A program made the translations under genes and the position numbers. A DNA stretch of 64,000 bases from Syntrophothermus lipocalidus DSM 12680 (GTDB taxonomy: Bacteria > Bacillota > Syntrophomonadia > Syntrophomonadales > Syntrophothermaceae), in assembly GCF_000092405.1 (NCBI RefSeq), contig NC_014220.1:1426001-1490000 (forward strand). Direction: 5' to 3'. Of the stretch, positions 49,766 through 59,159 are shown in pieces; position 1 is the first letter of the stretch; the number at the start of each line of letters is the position of its first letter. Below the pieces are notes generated by a model. The model did not search any database. It saw only the letters and a program-made list of their open reading frames with translations, and was not told where the DNA came from.

Positions 49766-51058
49766 CTAAACACCCGCTTCATCGATAGCCCTAACAAAAG
49801 CGTCCAAGGTAAATGCGATGTCCTGTCTGGTGTGAGCGGCTGAAATAAAGCAGACTTCGAACTGCGAAGGCGGCAAAGTTATGCCCTGTGAAAGCATGCT
49901 CGCGAAAAACCTGGCATAAAGAGCTGTATCAGAGGTCAGTGCGCTCGGGTAGTCACGAACTTCCTCTTCGGTAAAGAACCACGAAAACATCGAACCGAGT
50001 CGGTTCAGACCAACTTTTGCTCCTTTATCGGCTAGAATTGAGCGTACTCCTTCTTCCAGAACCCGGCCTAACTCATCCAGTTTCTTGTAAATACTCCCGT
50101 CCTGAAGTCGTTCAAGGGTTGCGATACCCGCTGCCATGGCCAAGGGGTTTCCTGACAACGTTCCTGCTTGGTACACCGGTCCCTCTGGGGCCACCAAATT
50201 CATTATGTCTTCCCTACCCCCATAGGCTCCTACCGGCAACCCGCCGCCGATTATCTTACCCAAACACGTCAAATCTGGCCTAACTCCGATTACATCTTGA
50301 AACCCGCCATAAGCAACCCTGAAGCCGGTTATGACTTCATCGAATATAAGCAAAGCCCCAAACCTTTGAGTAATCTCCCGCAAACCAGACAGAAACTGGG
50401 GCTGGGGCAAAACCAGGCCCATGTTGCCTGCCACCGGTTCTACTATGACAGCCGCAATCTCGAACGGGTTCTGATCAAACAACTCTTCTACTGAATCGAG
50501 ATGGTTGTATTCGGCTACCAGAGTATTCTGGGCAAAGTCCTCCGGTACCCCCGGACTTATAGGAATGCCAGCAGTCAGTAGCCCGGAGCCGGCCTTGATC
50601 AAGAAACTATCAGCATGCCCGTGATAGCAGCCTTCGAACTTTACTATTTTGCTGCGACCGGTGTACGCCCTTGCCAGCCTTATGGCGCTCATGGTTGCCT
50701 CCGTCCCCGAATTCACCATCCTTACCTTGTCGATAGAGGGAAAAGCCTGGCATATCATACCAGCCAGCTTCACTTCCTTCTCACAAGGGGCTCCATAACT
50801 GGTGCCGTCGGCAGCTGCTGCCGCAATTGCCTTCACCACCTCCGGATTGGCATGCCCGAGGATTAGGGGCCCCCAGGAACAAACATAGTCCAGGTACTCT
50901 CGCCCATCCACGTCGTAGACCCTGGCCCCATTGGCCCTGGCAATAAACAAGGGATCCTGCCCCACTGCCCGGAAAGCGCGAACAGGACTGTTCACCCCTC
51001 CCGGGATATACTTCTTGGCTTCCTCCCAAAGCAAAAGGGAATTCGGTCCAGCCGCCAT
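49766..51058 (-). CDS. hemL: Glutamate-1-semialdehyde 2,1-aminomutase
   Basis: Converts glutamate-1-semialdehyde to 5-aminolevulinate, the committed precursor of tetrapyrroles. PLP enzyme: [49 protein letters not shown], and the cofactor lysine in [20 protein letters not shown]. 430 aa. ATG 51058 has AGAGGGG upstream; GTG 51067 is an in-frame alternative. Lies after ahbB in the heme operon. Confidence 0.96.
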   Translation of the reverse strand: MAAGPNSLLLWEEAKKYIPGGVNSPVRAFRAVGQDPLFIARANGARVYDVDGREYLDYVCSWGPLILGHANPEVVKAIAAAAADGTSYGAPCEKEVKLAGMICQAFPSIDKVRMVNSGTEATMSAIRLARAYTGRSKIVKFEGCYHGHADSFLIKAGSGLLTAGIPISPGVPEDFAQNTLVAEYNHLDSVEELFDQNPFEIAAVIVEPVAGNMGLVLPQPQFLSGLREITQRFGALLIFDEVITGFRVAYGGFQDVIGVRPDLTCLGKIIGGGLPVGAYGGREDIMNLVAPEGPVYQAGTLSGNPLAMAAGIATLERLQDGSIYKKLDELGRVLEEGVRSILADKGAKVGLNRLGSMFSWFFTEEEVRDYPSALTSDTALYARFFASMLSQGITLPPSQFEVCFISAAHTRQDIAFTLDAFVRAIDEAGV

Positions 51059-51083
51059 CCCCTGCACCCCTCTTTCTCAATTG

Positions 51084-51545
51084 TTAATAGTAGGTCATAC
51101 TTGTCTTCTTGAATTCTCTTACACTCCTGACCAGACGATAACGAGAAGGTTCAAACCTGGCAGCTATGTCCGCTACTACCTTGTTCACATCCTCTTCACT
51201 CCGGCCATGAATCATCGTATACATGTTATATGGCCAGTGGTCTGGAGTCTCCCGGAGATAACAATGACTGATCTCGCGAAAAGAAGCCATGTATTTCCCT
51301 GCTTCATCTACCATATTCTCCGGTATTTCCCACATAACCAAAACGTTGTGAGCAAACCCGGCTTGCCGATGGCCCAAAATAGCGCCAAAACGCCTGATAA
51401 CCCCATCCTGTTTGAGTCTGGTTATGATTCCTATTAATTCTTGTTGAGACCGTCCTGTTTCTTGCGCGATTTCGGCAAACGGTTCCGTAACCAGAGGAAT
51501 ATCTCCCTGAAGCCGCTTTATCAAGGTCTCTACCCAGCTATCCAT
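51084..51545 (-). CDS. ahbB: Siroheme decarboxylase, AhbB subunit
   Basis: One of two Lrp/AsnC-like proteins that together decarboxylate siroheme to 12,18-didecarboxysiroheme. Helix-turn-helix-like start (FAEIAQETGRSQQELIGIIT, RLKQDGVIRRFGAILGHR), then an RAM-like domain (NVLVMWEIPENMVDEAGKYM) and NMYTMIHG. 153 aa. ATG 51545 overlaps the end of ahbA; the in-frame extension upstream lacks a ribosome site. The GAILGH His is a candidate active-site residue. It works with ahbA, next in line. Confidence 0.9.
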   Translation of the reverse strand: MDSWVETLIKRLQGDIPLVTEPFAEIAQETGRSQQELIGIITRLKQDGVIRRFGAILGHRQAGFAHNVLVMWEIPENMVDEAGKYMASFREISHCYLRETPDHWPYNMYTMIHGRSEEDVNKVVADIAARFEPSRYRLVRSVREFKKTSMTYY

Positions 51546-52002
51546 TATCCTCCGCCCCATCCATGTTAAACACCACTTCAATCTTGTATACCTTGCGGGC
51601 GGGCAGACGCATGATCTTAATCCCGCAATTCTCTTCGATATCCCGTAATTGTCGCTCAGCTTCGGCTGAAGAACTGGCAGTCAGAGTAAACCACAAGTTG
51701 TACTCGTCGTCCCGCTCATAGTTGTGGGTAACCCCTGGAAACGTATTTATATAGGCTGCAACTTCCTCTAATTTTTTAGGATCTACTTTGGCTGCACAGA
51801 GCGTGGAGTAAAACCCGAGCTTACGCGAATCAAAAACCGCTCCGATCCTCCTTATCACCCCGAGTTCCTTCAACTTACGTATCCTGTCTAACAGCTCGGT
51901 TTCGCTGATTCCTATCTCAGCGGCTATTTCTGCCCAAGGCCTGACCTGTAAAGGAAACTCTTGCTGAGCAACCTCTAATATCTTCCTGTCAACCTTGTCC
52001 AT
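51538..52002 (-). CDS. ahbA: Siroheme decarboxylase, AhbA subunit
   Basis: Partner of AhbB. 154 aa, Lrp/AsnC-like: VDRKILEVAQQEFPLQVRPW, AEIAAEIGISETELLDRIRK, LGVIRRIGAVFDSRKLGFYS, then THNYERDDEYNLWFTLTAS with the aromatic/acid stretch of siroheme decarboxylases. The long in-frame extension upstream overlaps ahbD and is not used; ATG 52002 lies ten bases after AAGGAG. Overlaps ahbD by 14 bases and ahbB by 8. Confidence 0.91.
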   Translation of the reverse strand: MDKVDRKILEVAQQEFPLQVRPWAEIAAEIGISETELLDRIRKLKELGVIRRIGAVFDSRKLGFYSTLCAAKVDPKKLEEVAAYINTFPGVTHNYERDDEYNLWFTLTASSSAEAERQLRDIEENCGIKIMRLPARKVYKIEVVFNMDGAEDNG

Positions 52003-53008
52003 ACGCTTCTTGCTCCTTCGTCTCGCGCGGGCGGTACAGACACCACGAATCCTCAGCCATATAATCTCCACCGCTGTAGTAATATGCCCGAGCCCGGCAA
52101 CCGCCGCACCGAGCCTTGTAATCGCAGATACCGCACTTGCCCTTGTAATCCATGGTTCGGAGTTCCTGCAATACCGGGTTTTCGTTCCAGATATGGCTGA
52201 ACGGTGTTTCCCGCACATTGCCCAGTCGAAGATCCAGATAAGCACATGGCTGCACATCTCCACGAGGGCTTATTATGCAATAGGAAATACCCGCCAAACA
52301 TCCCTTGCTGAACCTCACGGGGATGCCTTTCTTGTCCGCAACCCTGATAAACTGGGGCGCACAGGTCGGTTTCAGTTCAATATCAACCGATTTCTGTTTC
52401 TCCATTATTCGAGCCAAGGTTTGCTCGTATTCCCTGACCCTTAGAGCCTCCTCTTCGATGTTCAACCCACGCCCCGTAGGTACCAAGAAAAAAATGTGAT
52501 GTGCAACCGCTCCCAGCTTGACCGCCATATCGGTCAGAGCTTCGAGCTCGCCCACGTTCCAGTCCATAACCGTGGTGTGTATCTGAAACGGAACCCCGGC
52601 TTCTCTCAGATTATCGATACCTTCCAATGTAAGGTTAAAAGCATTTTCCAGTTTCCTGAAAGAATCGTTCTTCGCCGCATCCAAACTATCAAGGCTCACT
52701 CCGCAGGCGGCAAATCCAGCTTCTTTCAGCTTCGTCGCCACCTCGCTGGTGATAAGTGTACCGTTCGTCCCCAAGACCGGCCTCAGCCCCTGCTGGCGTG
52801 CATAATCCCCTAATTCGAAAATATCATGCCTCATCAACGGTTCACCACCGCTAAAGATCATGATTTTGAAACCGGCTTTTTTTATCTCACGGATAAGCTC
52901 TTTGCCTTCCTCAGTATTTAGCTCTTCACTCAACTTGAGACCGGCATCCCGGTAACAGTGGTCGCAAAACATGTTACATTGATTGGTAGTGTTCCAGGAA
53001 ACTAACAT
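51989..53008 (-). CDS. ahbD: Radical SAM heme synthase AhbD (NirJ2-type)
   Basis: Oxidatively decarboxylates two propionates of Fe-coproporphyrin III to vinyls, giving heme. 339 aa. N-terminal SWNTTNQCNMFCDHCYRDAG with the CxxxCxxC SAM cluster, IFSGGEPLMRHDIFELGDYA, and a C-terminal Cys-rich end (CGICDYKARCGGCRARAYYY) for an auxiliary [4Fe-4S] cluster. The short N-terminus starting just before SWNTT is typical of NirJ2/AhbD. ATG 53008 is eight bases after GGGAGG. Coupled to ahbA. Confidence 0.88.
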   Translation of the reverse strand: MLVSWNTTNQCNMFCDHCYRDAGLKLSEELNTEEGKELIREIKKAGFKIMIFSGGEPLMRHDIFELGDYARQQGLRPVLGTNGTLITSEVATKLKEAGFAACGVSLDSLDAAKNDSFRKLENAFNLTLEGIDNLREAGVPFQIHTTVMDWNVGELEALTDMAVKLGAVAHHIFFLVPTGRGLNIEEEALRVREYEQTLARIMEKQKSVDIELKPTCAPQFIRVADKKGIPVRFSKGCLAGISYCIISPRGDVQPCAYLDLRLGNVRETPFSHIWNENPVLQELRTMDYKGKCGICDYKARCGGCRARAYYYSGGDYMAEDSWCLYRPRETKEQEAYGQG

Positions 53009-53188
53009 CAACTGTTCCTCCCAAGTCGGACTCTAAGACCACTAACAAGCGCTGATCCGCATAAAATCTGAAGATGAATCAGTTACCTTTCAACGTTGTT
53101 CGGGTTATCCCGGCATCTCCATTTGCAGTCGAAAACCTGAGGAAACCCTTGATTCACCCAATACAGTGATTTATCGAAGTCAACAAAC

Positions 53189-53225
53189 ATTTTCAGCGAA
53201 CATCTGCGTTACTCTGCGTCTATTA
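53189..53225. repeat. Dispersed tag (variant copy) between hemB and ahbD
   Basis: Minus-strand text AGACGCAGAGTAACGCAGAT then GTTCGCTGAAAA follows the same CAGA/CAGAT spacing as the copies at 14801 and 21764. It lies in the 227-base gap between hemB and ahbD. Nothing else is seen in 53009-53235. Confidence 0.5.
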
Positions 53226-53235
53226 AAAACGCTGT

Positions 53236-54210
53236 TCACCCTAGCAAGCGCGCCGCTTCTTTGGCAAAGTAGGTAATGATGATATCAGCCCCAGCCCGCT
53301 TGATCGCGGTCAACACCTCCATCATTATCCTTTCCTCGTCTAACCATCCGTTGGCCGCAGCCGCCTTCACCATAGCATACTCTCCGCTGACGTTATAGGC
53401 AGCCAGGGGATGATTGAACCGCTCTCTAACCCGAGCGATAACATCCAGGTATGCCAGGGCCGGCTTAACCATGATGATGTCCGCCCCTTCAGCTAGGTCT
53501 AGCTCGATTTCGCGCAAAGCCTCCCGGCTGTTAGCCGGATCCATTTGATAGGTCTTGCGGTCGCCGAATTGGGGGGCCGACTCTGCCGCTTCCCTAAAAG
53601 GCCCGTAAAAGCCCGAAGCATACTTAGCTGCGTATGCCATCACCGCGGTGTCGGCAAAACCGCTCGCATCCAAAGCTTCCCGAATATATCCTATGCGTCC
53701 GTCCATCATGTCCGAAGGCGCCACTATATCAGCTCCAGCCTTGGCATGAGACAGGGCTTCCTGGGCTAGTAGCTCAAGGGTGGCATCATTGTCGATCGTT
53801 CCTGTGCCTGTGACTACCCCGCAATGCCCGTGATCCGTGTATTCACACAAGCAAACGTCGGTAATAACCAGGAGTTCTGGCCAGCGGTCTTTGATGAGCC
53901 GCACCGCCTGCTGTACCACACCGTTGTCATCGTAAGCCGAACTCGCTGCCGCGTCCTTGTTTTCAGGTATCCCGAAGAGCAGGACAGCAGGGATGCCAAG
54001 GTCCACCGTCTCCTGAATCTCGCTCTCGAGCATGTCGCATGAAAGCTGGTAAACCCCGGGCATGGATGTGACGGGAATTTTTTTGTTCTCCCCGTAAACC
54101 ACGAACAACGGGTAGATAAAATCATCCACCGATAGACTGGTTTCACGTACCATACGTCTCAAAGCTTCGTTCTTGCGCAGTCTTCTCATCCGTGTGATTG
54201 GAAAAGCCAA
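53236..54210 (-). CDS. hemB: Delta-aminolevulinic acid dehydratase (porphobilinogen synthase)
   Basis: Condenses two 5-aminolevulinate to porphobilinogen. 324 aa. [20 protein letters not shown] at the start, [15 protein letters not shown] (metal-binding Cys), [30 protein letters not shown] with the active Lys, and [15 protein letters not shown] with the second Lys. TTG 54210 is chosen with GGGGGG seven bases before it. 12 bases after ahbC. Confidence 0.96.
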   Translation of the reverse strand: MAFPITRMRRLRKNEALRRMVRETSLSVDDFIYPLFVVYGENKKIPVTSMPGVYQLSCDMLESEIQETVDLGIPAVLLFGIPENKDAAASSAYDDNGVVQQAVRLIKDRWPELLVITDVCLCEYTDHGHCGVVTGTGTIDNDATLELLAQEALSHAKAGADIVAPSDMMDGRIGYIREALDASGFADTAVMAYAAKYASGFYGPFREAAESAPQFGDRKTYQMDPANSREALREIELDLAEGADIIMVKPALAYLDVIARVRERFNHPLAAYNVSGEYAMVKAAAANGWLDEERIMMEVLTAIKRAGADIIITYFAKEAARLLG

Positions 54211-54222
54211 CCCTCATCCCCC

Positions 54223-55395
54223 CTAGCCATTTATCTCGTCTTCTTCGAGGTAACAAGCCGGATCTTCAGCCCACACGTCACCGTGGGCAGCCCTTGCTCT
54301 AATCCTGCACCCCCCGCAGACAGAATTATGCTGACAGCGTCCGCACTTGCCTTTCAGGTGAACCCTTTTGTTTCGCAGTTGTACGAGAAGCTGGTCATCT
54401 CCAGTCCATAACTGGCTGAAAGGCGTCTCACGGACATTACCCAGATTATAATCTTGCCAGAACTGGCACGGATGTACATTGCCCCGAGGGTCGACATTGG
54501 CAAACTTGGTCCCCGCCGAACAGCCTCCGTGCATATCGAGCAAGGTCAATACCTCTGGGGCACGTTGTGGATAATGTTTCTCTATATAGTTCTTGAGATA
54601 CACACCGTCAGCATGGTTGTCGGTCGTGAGTATCTCCACCTCCGCCCCCATGGCGTGTAACTCAAGGGTCTTTTCGACCAGCAGGTCTAGTATCCTTCTT
54701 TTTTCATCAGCTGAGGTGTCTGTTGCCATAATCTCGGCCCCTCGCCCCGCATAAACCAGGTGGTACATGCAGAAACGGGGGATGCCTTCCCGTGCCACTA
54801 TGTCAAGAATCTCCGGCAGGTCTTTCTGGTTCCACTTGTTTACCGTAAAACGAATACCGGTTTTAACCCCTTCGGCAAGGCAAGCGTGAATCCCCGCCAG
54901 AGCCTCAGCAAAAGCTCCTTCTCTGGCCCGAAAGTAGTCGTGCGTGCCAGGAGCACCGTCGATGCTAATACCCACGTATTGAAACCCGGCGTCTTTGATC
55001 CGTTTCGCCACTTTGCCGGTGATCAGGGTGCCGTTAGACGACAAAACTGGCCTCAGTCCCAACTCAGCTGCCAGGTGCCCTAACTCAAAGATGTCATGAC
55101 GTAGCAAAGGTTCTCCCCCCGAAAACAAGAGCACCGGCACCTTCATCTGTGCCAAATCCCGAATGAACTCCCGGGCTTCCCCACTAGTCAGCTCGTCGTC
55201 GAACCTGCGATCTTCGGCACTGATGTAGCAGTGACGACAGCGAAGGTTACAACGATTAGTCGTATTCCAGACCACCAACGGGCGCGAGCTGTCCGAAAAC
55301 TGAAGCAACTGGGGAGGAGCTGTACCCTCGGCCCGGCACTTAATCACTTCGGATACTGTCGCCGTGCCGCATAGGAGCTTAGTAAACCCTATCAT
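54223..55395 (-). CDS. ahbC: Radical SAM Fe-coproporphyrin III synthase AhbC (NirJ1-type)
   Basis: Removes two acetate side chains from didecarboxysiroheme to give Fe-coproporphyrin III. 390 aa. MIGFTKLLCGTATVSEVIK N-terminus matches NirJ1/AhbC; then VVWNTTNRCNLRCRHCYISA with the SAM cluster, FSGGEPLLRHDIFELGHLA, and the C-terminal cluster CGRCQHNSVCGGCRIRARAA. It is longer at the N-terminus than ahbD, which separates the two. ATG 55395 follows GGAGG. 17 bases after cobA/hemD. Confidence 0.88.
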   Translation of the reverse strand: MIGFTKLLCGTATVSEVIKCRAEGTAPPQLLQFSDSSRPLVVWNTTNRCNLRCRHCYISAEDRRFDDELTSGEAREFIRDLAQMKVPVLLFSGGEPLLRHDIFELGHLAAELGLRPVLSSNGTLITGKVAKRIKDAGFQYVGISIDGAPGTHDYFRAREGAFAEALAGIHACLAEGVKTGIRFTVNKWNQKDLPEILDIVAREGIPRFCMYHLVYAGRGAEIMATDTSADEKRRILDLLVEKTLELHAMGAEVEILTTDNHADGVYLKNYIEKHYPQRAPEVLTLLDMHGGCSAGTKFANVDPRGNVHPCQFWQDYNLGNVRETPFSQLWTGDDQLLVQLRNKRVHLKGKCGRCQHNSVCGGCRIRARAAHGDVWAEDPACYLEEDEING

Positions 55396-55412
55396 CGAAT
55401 CTTGAAACCTCC

Positions 55413-56936
55413 CTAACTTTCTTGAAACATCTCTACCAAGGCCTGCACCAGACCTGGAACAGTGTATTCTGATGCTACTTTATCTACCCTCATCCCCATC
55501 TCCTGGGCGGTAGCTGCGGTTACTGGTCCGATACAAACGACCCTGGCAGTCTGGGTTACCTCTTCTATGTTTTTGTCGCCCAATATCTTAACAAAATTCT
55601 TGACCGTAGACGAACTGGTAAAAGTTATCGCATCGACGTGTCCCGTAAGTAAGGCTTCCAGGTGCTCGGGTGCGACTTTTTCCGTAAGCGCTTGATAGAG
55701 ATGCACCTCCGTAACTTCTGCTCCCCAATCCCTCAGAACCTCGGGAAGCACATCTCTGGCCCCGCGCGCACGAGGTAACAACACTTTTGAACCAGGTCTG
55801 ATCCGGCCCTTCATATCCCTGACGATGCCTTCGGCTCGAAACTCTTCTGGAACAACATCAACTACCAAACCCTTTTCTTTCAGGGCTTGGGCTGTAGCCG
55901 GACCAATGGCCGCGATGTGCAAGCCTTTTAAGTCCCGAATATCTTTCCCGCACTTCAGCATCTCATCAAAGAATATCTGCACGCCGTTTACACTGGTAAA
56001 TATGAGCCAGTGATAGGTATTGATCACATCGAAGCAGCGGTAAAGAGGCGACATGTCTGCACTGGGAGTTATCTTGATGGTCGGAATCTCAACGACATGC
56101 CCGCCTAAAGCTTCAATCATAGACGACAACCGGCTGGCTTGTTCCCTTGATCTGGTAACCACAATGCGCTTCCCGAAGAGAGGCCTGTTCTCAAACCACA
56201 TAAGCTCCTGTCTCAGCTGCACCACCTCCCCCACCACTAAGATAGCAGGGGGTAGAAGGTTCGCCTCTTGCACCTTCTTTTCGATGTCAGCCAATGTTCC
56301 GGTTACGACCTCCTGCTCCGGCAGCGTCCCCCACCGGATGACGGCACAAGGCGTACCACTATCTCTACCATATGCCAGCAAATTTCGGACAATGTGAGCC
56401 AGATTCTCTACTCCCATAAGGAAGACCAAGGTACCTATCCCGGTCGCGATCCGGTCCCACTGTACAGAAGTAGCATCTTTGTCCGGCCGTTCGTGCCCGG
56501 TTACGATGGCTAAGGTCGATGTCATCTCGCGGTGAGTAACCGGGATACCCGCATAAGCCGGAACCGCCACTGCTGAAGTAACCCCAGGCACAATCTCGAA
56601 GGGAACCCCGTGCTTTCTCAAGTATAAAGCTTCTTCACCACCGCGTCCAAAAACGAACGGGTCTCCCCCCTTCAACCTGACTACCGTCTTTCCCTGCTGA
56701 GCTTTTTCAACCAGCAAACGGTTGATCTCGTCCTGGGTCAGCGTGTGCTCACTGGAAGCCTTGCCCACGTATATCATCTCGGCCTTTGCAGGCGCATACC
56801 CGAGTATCCTCATGCTTACCAGTCGGTCGTAGATTACGACATCCGCTCGCTCCAGGCACTGCTTTCCTCTTATAGTAAAAAGCCCAGGGTCACCCGGCCC
56901 TGCGCCTACTAAGTATACCATTCCTTCAGTTGACAT
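55413..56936 (-). CDS. cobA/hemD: Fused uroporphyrinogen-III methyltransferase/uroporphyrinogen-III synthase
   Basis: Two activities in one 507-aa chain. Residues about 1-245 are CobA-type SAM methyltransferase (VYLVGAGPGDPGLFTIRG, VVRLKGGDPFVFGRGGEEAL, VPGVTSAVAVPAYAGIP), making precorrin-2. About 255-507 are HemD (RIVVTRSREQASRLSSMIEA, HWLIFTSVNGVQIFF, AITFTSSSTVKNFVKILG), making uroporphyrinogen III. Fusion is common in Firmicutes. ATG 56936 is preferred; GTG 56957 would overlap hemC. Directs flux to siroheme. Confidence 0.94.
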   Translation of the reverse strand: MSTEGMVYLVGAGPGDPGLFTIRGKQCLERADVVIYDRLVSMRILGYAPAKAEMIYVGKASSEHTLTQDEINRLLVEKAQQGKTVVRLKGGDPFVFGRGGEEALYLRKHGVPFEIVPGVTSAVAVPAYAGIPVTHREMTSTLAIVTGHERPDKDATSVQWDRIATGIGTLVFLMGVENLAHIVRNLLAYGRDSGTPCAVIRWGTLPEQEVVTGTLADIEKKVQEANLLPPAILVVGEVVQLRQELMWFENRPLFGKRIVVTRSREQASRLSSMIEALGGHVVEIPTIKITPSADMSPLYRCFDVINTYHWLIFTSVNGVQIFFDEMLKCGKDIRDLKGLHIAAIGPATAQALKEKGLVVDVVPEEFRAEGIVRDMKGRIRPGSKVLLPRARGARDVLPEVLRDWGAEVTEVHLYQALTEKVAPEHLEALLTGHVDAITFTSSSTVKNFVKILGDKNIEEVTQTARVVCIGPVTAATAQEMGMRVDKVASEYTVPGLVQALVEMFQES

Positions 56937-56941
56937 AATCT

Positions 56942-57874
56942 CTAATCCCCCATACACCTCACTGTTTCCAGTAAAGAACCTCCGCCCATAGCTAGAATCC
57001 GCCTCGCCAATTCCTCTCCCAGTTGCTGGGCGAAAGCCTCCGAGCCGCTTACGCGGTCACGATACACGACCTGACCATCCAGCGATGCTACCAGGCCGTC
57101 TACCGTCAAATATCCTTCTTGATAAGACGCGTGACAACCGCAAGGAACCTGACAACCACCTTCTATAGCTTTCAAGAATGCCCTTTCAGCTGTTATTTCT
57201 GCCCAGGTGGGTTGATGATTTAAGGGCTTAACCAGTTCTTCCGCTACCTTTCCATCCTCCTTTATCTCAAGGGCGATGACTCCCTGTCCAACCGCTGGAA
57301 TCACTTGGTCCGGATGCAAGATCTCCGTTACCAGGTGTAAGAAACCCATTCGTTTAACCCCAGCATAAGCCAAGACAATCCCGTCTAACCCCTCGTCTTC
57401 CATTTTTCTGATTCTGGTCTCCACGTTACCCCGCAGGTTAACCGTTTCGATGTCCGGCCGCAGCCGTTTCAGCTGAGCTGTTCTCCTTAAACTGGAAGTG
57501 CCGATGCGAGCCCCCCGCGGCAACCCAGACAAGCTGTACCCCTTGAAGGAAAGCAAGACATCCAGAGGGTTTTCCCTTTCTAAAACCGCCGCTAACCTGA
57601 TTCCTTCCGGCAATGTGGTTGGGAGGTCTTTCAGACTGTGCACAGCAATGTCTATTTCCTCTCTCAATAAAGCCATTTCTATTTCTTTAGTAAAAAGGCC
57701 CTTGTCCCCGATCTTGGACAGAGCCACGTCGGTTATCTTGTCTCCTTTGGTCTTGATAACAGTAATCTCGAACTCATGCCCTGGAAAACAATCACGAAGC
57801 CTCTTTACCACGTAGTTGGCCTGCCACAAAGCCAGGCGGCTTCCTCTAGTCCCTATTCTTACCTTCACTGCCAT
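56942..57874 (-). CDS. hemC: Porphobilinogen deaminase
   Basis: Joins four porphobilinogens into hydroxymethylbilane. 310 aa: VRIGTRGSRLALWQANYVVK, VHSLKDLPTTLPEG, RIGTSSLRRTAQLK, LRGNVETRIRKM, and the dipyrromethane-cofactor Cys in AIEGGCQVPCGC. ATG 57874 overlaps the hemA end by 29 bases; a longer in-frame start has no ribosome site. Next step is hemD, just downstream. Confidence 0.96.
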   Translation of the reverse strand: MAVKVRIGTRGSRLALWQANYVVKRLRDCFPGHEFEITVIKTKGDKITDVALSKIGDKGLFTKEIEMALLREEIDIAVHSLKDLPTTLPEGIRLAAVLERENPLDVLLSFKGYSLSGLPRGARIGTSSLRRTAQLKRLRPDIETVNLRGNVETRIRKMEDEGLDGIVLAYAGVKRMGFLHLVTEILHPDQVIPAVGQGVIALEIKEDGKVAEELVKPLNHQPTWAEITAERAFLKAIEGGCQVPCGCHASYQEGYLTVDGLVASLDGQVVYRDRVSGSEAFAQQLGEELARRILAMGGGSLLETVRCMGD

Positions 57875-59159
57875 GAGCGTTGTTCCCTTCATCCTCAAGC
57901 TCAAGCTCGAATAGTTTCTTAGTTATCTCCGCATATAAATGCCCCTGATTGGTAAGACTGGCCTCCTTTAAGTTGATTATGGGAAAATGCAGCAATTGAT
58001 TAACTATGGAACTCGCCAAAGCGTTTATAACCTTCTCCTGGCGCGGGCTAACCTTACCCAAGCGGTTCAAAGCCCTGGCCACTTCAGCCCTTTTGATAGC
58101 TTCCCCTCTTTCCTTTAAAGCCTTGATCACTGGAATCACATACAGCGTGTCAAGCCAGTCGTTGAACTCTTTCAGTTCTTGCTCCAGCACCCGTTCAGCC
58201 TCACGGGCTGCTTTCTTACGCTGTAAAAGATTAGCGTCGACTACTTTCTCCAGGTCGTCTATGTCATACAGGTGCACCCCCTCGATGGTGCCAACTCGCG
58301 GGTCTATGTCGCGCGGAACCGCGATGTCGATCATGAACGTCTTTTTCCCGACCTTCTCCTGCAAAACCGGGGCAACAGCTTCGTACTTTATGACATAGTG
58401 GTTGGCAGCAGTGCAGCTTATAACTATATCAGCCAGTGCCAACCACTGGGGCAACTCATCGAAATGCACTGCTTTGCCTTGCATCTTCTCGGCCAAGCAA
58501 ACAGCCCGATCGTAAGACCGATTGGAAACAATTACCGTAGACACACCGTTATCTACCAGATACCTTGCCGTCAATTCGCTCATCTCCCCGGCCCCGATCA
58601 CGAGAACAGTCTTGCCCGCCAGTGTGCCGAAGATGTTCTTGGCAAGTTCAACCGCAGCATAGCTGACTGAAACCGCATGTCGATCAAGCCCCGTAACCGT
58701 CCGCACCTTCTTACCCGCGTGCAGCGCTTTTTGGAAAAGCGTGTTCAAAATCCCATCTGAGGCCCCGACTTCCACGGCTCGCACATAAGCATCTTTCACC
58801 TGGCCCAGTATTTGAGTCTCTCCGATCACCATGGAGTCAAGCCCAGCAGCTACCCGAAACAAGTGCCCGATTGCATCATAACAGTTGGGTTGATAAAGAT
58901 AGGGCCGAAGTTCTTCAACCGTCATTTTCGCCCTCTCGGCCAAAAACCTCTCCAGTACTTGAGCTCCTTCGCCTATGTCTTTGACCGTCGCATAAACCTC
59001 GGTACGGTTGCAGGTGGAAAGGACCACCATCCCGTGCAGTTCTTCGTTCCTTGCAAGGCTTTCGTAAACTTCCCTCGGAACCGGTTGGGCAAATGCCAAC
59101 CTTTCCCTGACCTCGACCGGAGCAGTCCGGTGGTTTAGCCCGGTAAGGAGAATATACAC
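57846..59159 (-). CDS. hemA: Glutamyl-tRNA reductase
   Basis: Reduces glutamyl-tRNA to glutamate-1-semialdehyde with NADPH. 437 aa. LLTGLNHRTAPVEVRERLAF, the catalytic-Cys motif VLSTCNRTEVYA, GLDSMVIGETQILGQVK, NADPH motif VLVIGAGEMSELTARYL, and IDIAVPRDIDP. GTG 59159 overlaps the sirC end by 25 bases. Start of the tetrapyrrole route in this operon; hemL completes the pair. Confidence 0.96.
   Translation of the reverse strand: MYILLTGLNHRTAPVEVRERLAFAQPVPREVYESLARNEELHGMVVLSTCNRTEVYATVKDIGEGAQVLERFLAERAKMTVEELRPYLYQPNCYDAIGHLFRVAAGLDSMVIGETQILGQVKDAYVRAVEVGASDGILNTLFQKALHAGKKVRTVTGLDRHAVSVSYAAVELAKNIFGTLAGKTVLVIGAGEMSELTARYLVDNGVSTVIVSNRSYDRAVCLAEKMQGKAVHFDELPQWLALADIVISCTAANHYVIKYEAVAPVLQEKVGKKTFMIDIAVPRDIDPRVGTIEGVHLYDIDDLEKVVDANLLQRKKAAREAERVLEQELKEFNDWLDTLYVIPVIKALKERGEAIKRAEVARALNRLGKVSPRQEKVINALASSIVNQLLHFPIINLKEASLTNQGHLYAEITKKLFELELEDEGNNAHGSEGKNRD

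Noticed and set aside
51546-51581. Longer N-terminus for ahbB
   Set aside because: The extension overlaps ahbA and lacks a ribosome site.
52003-52263. Longer N-terminus for ahbA (about 87 extra residues)
   Set aside because: It is the shadow of ahbD in another frame; the family starts near MDKVDRKIL and AAGGAG precedes that ATG.
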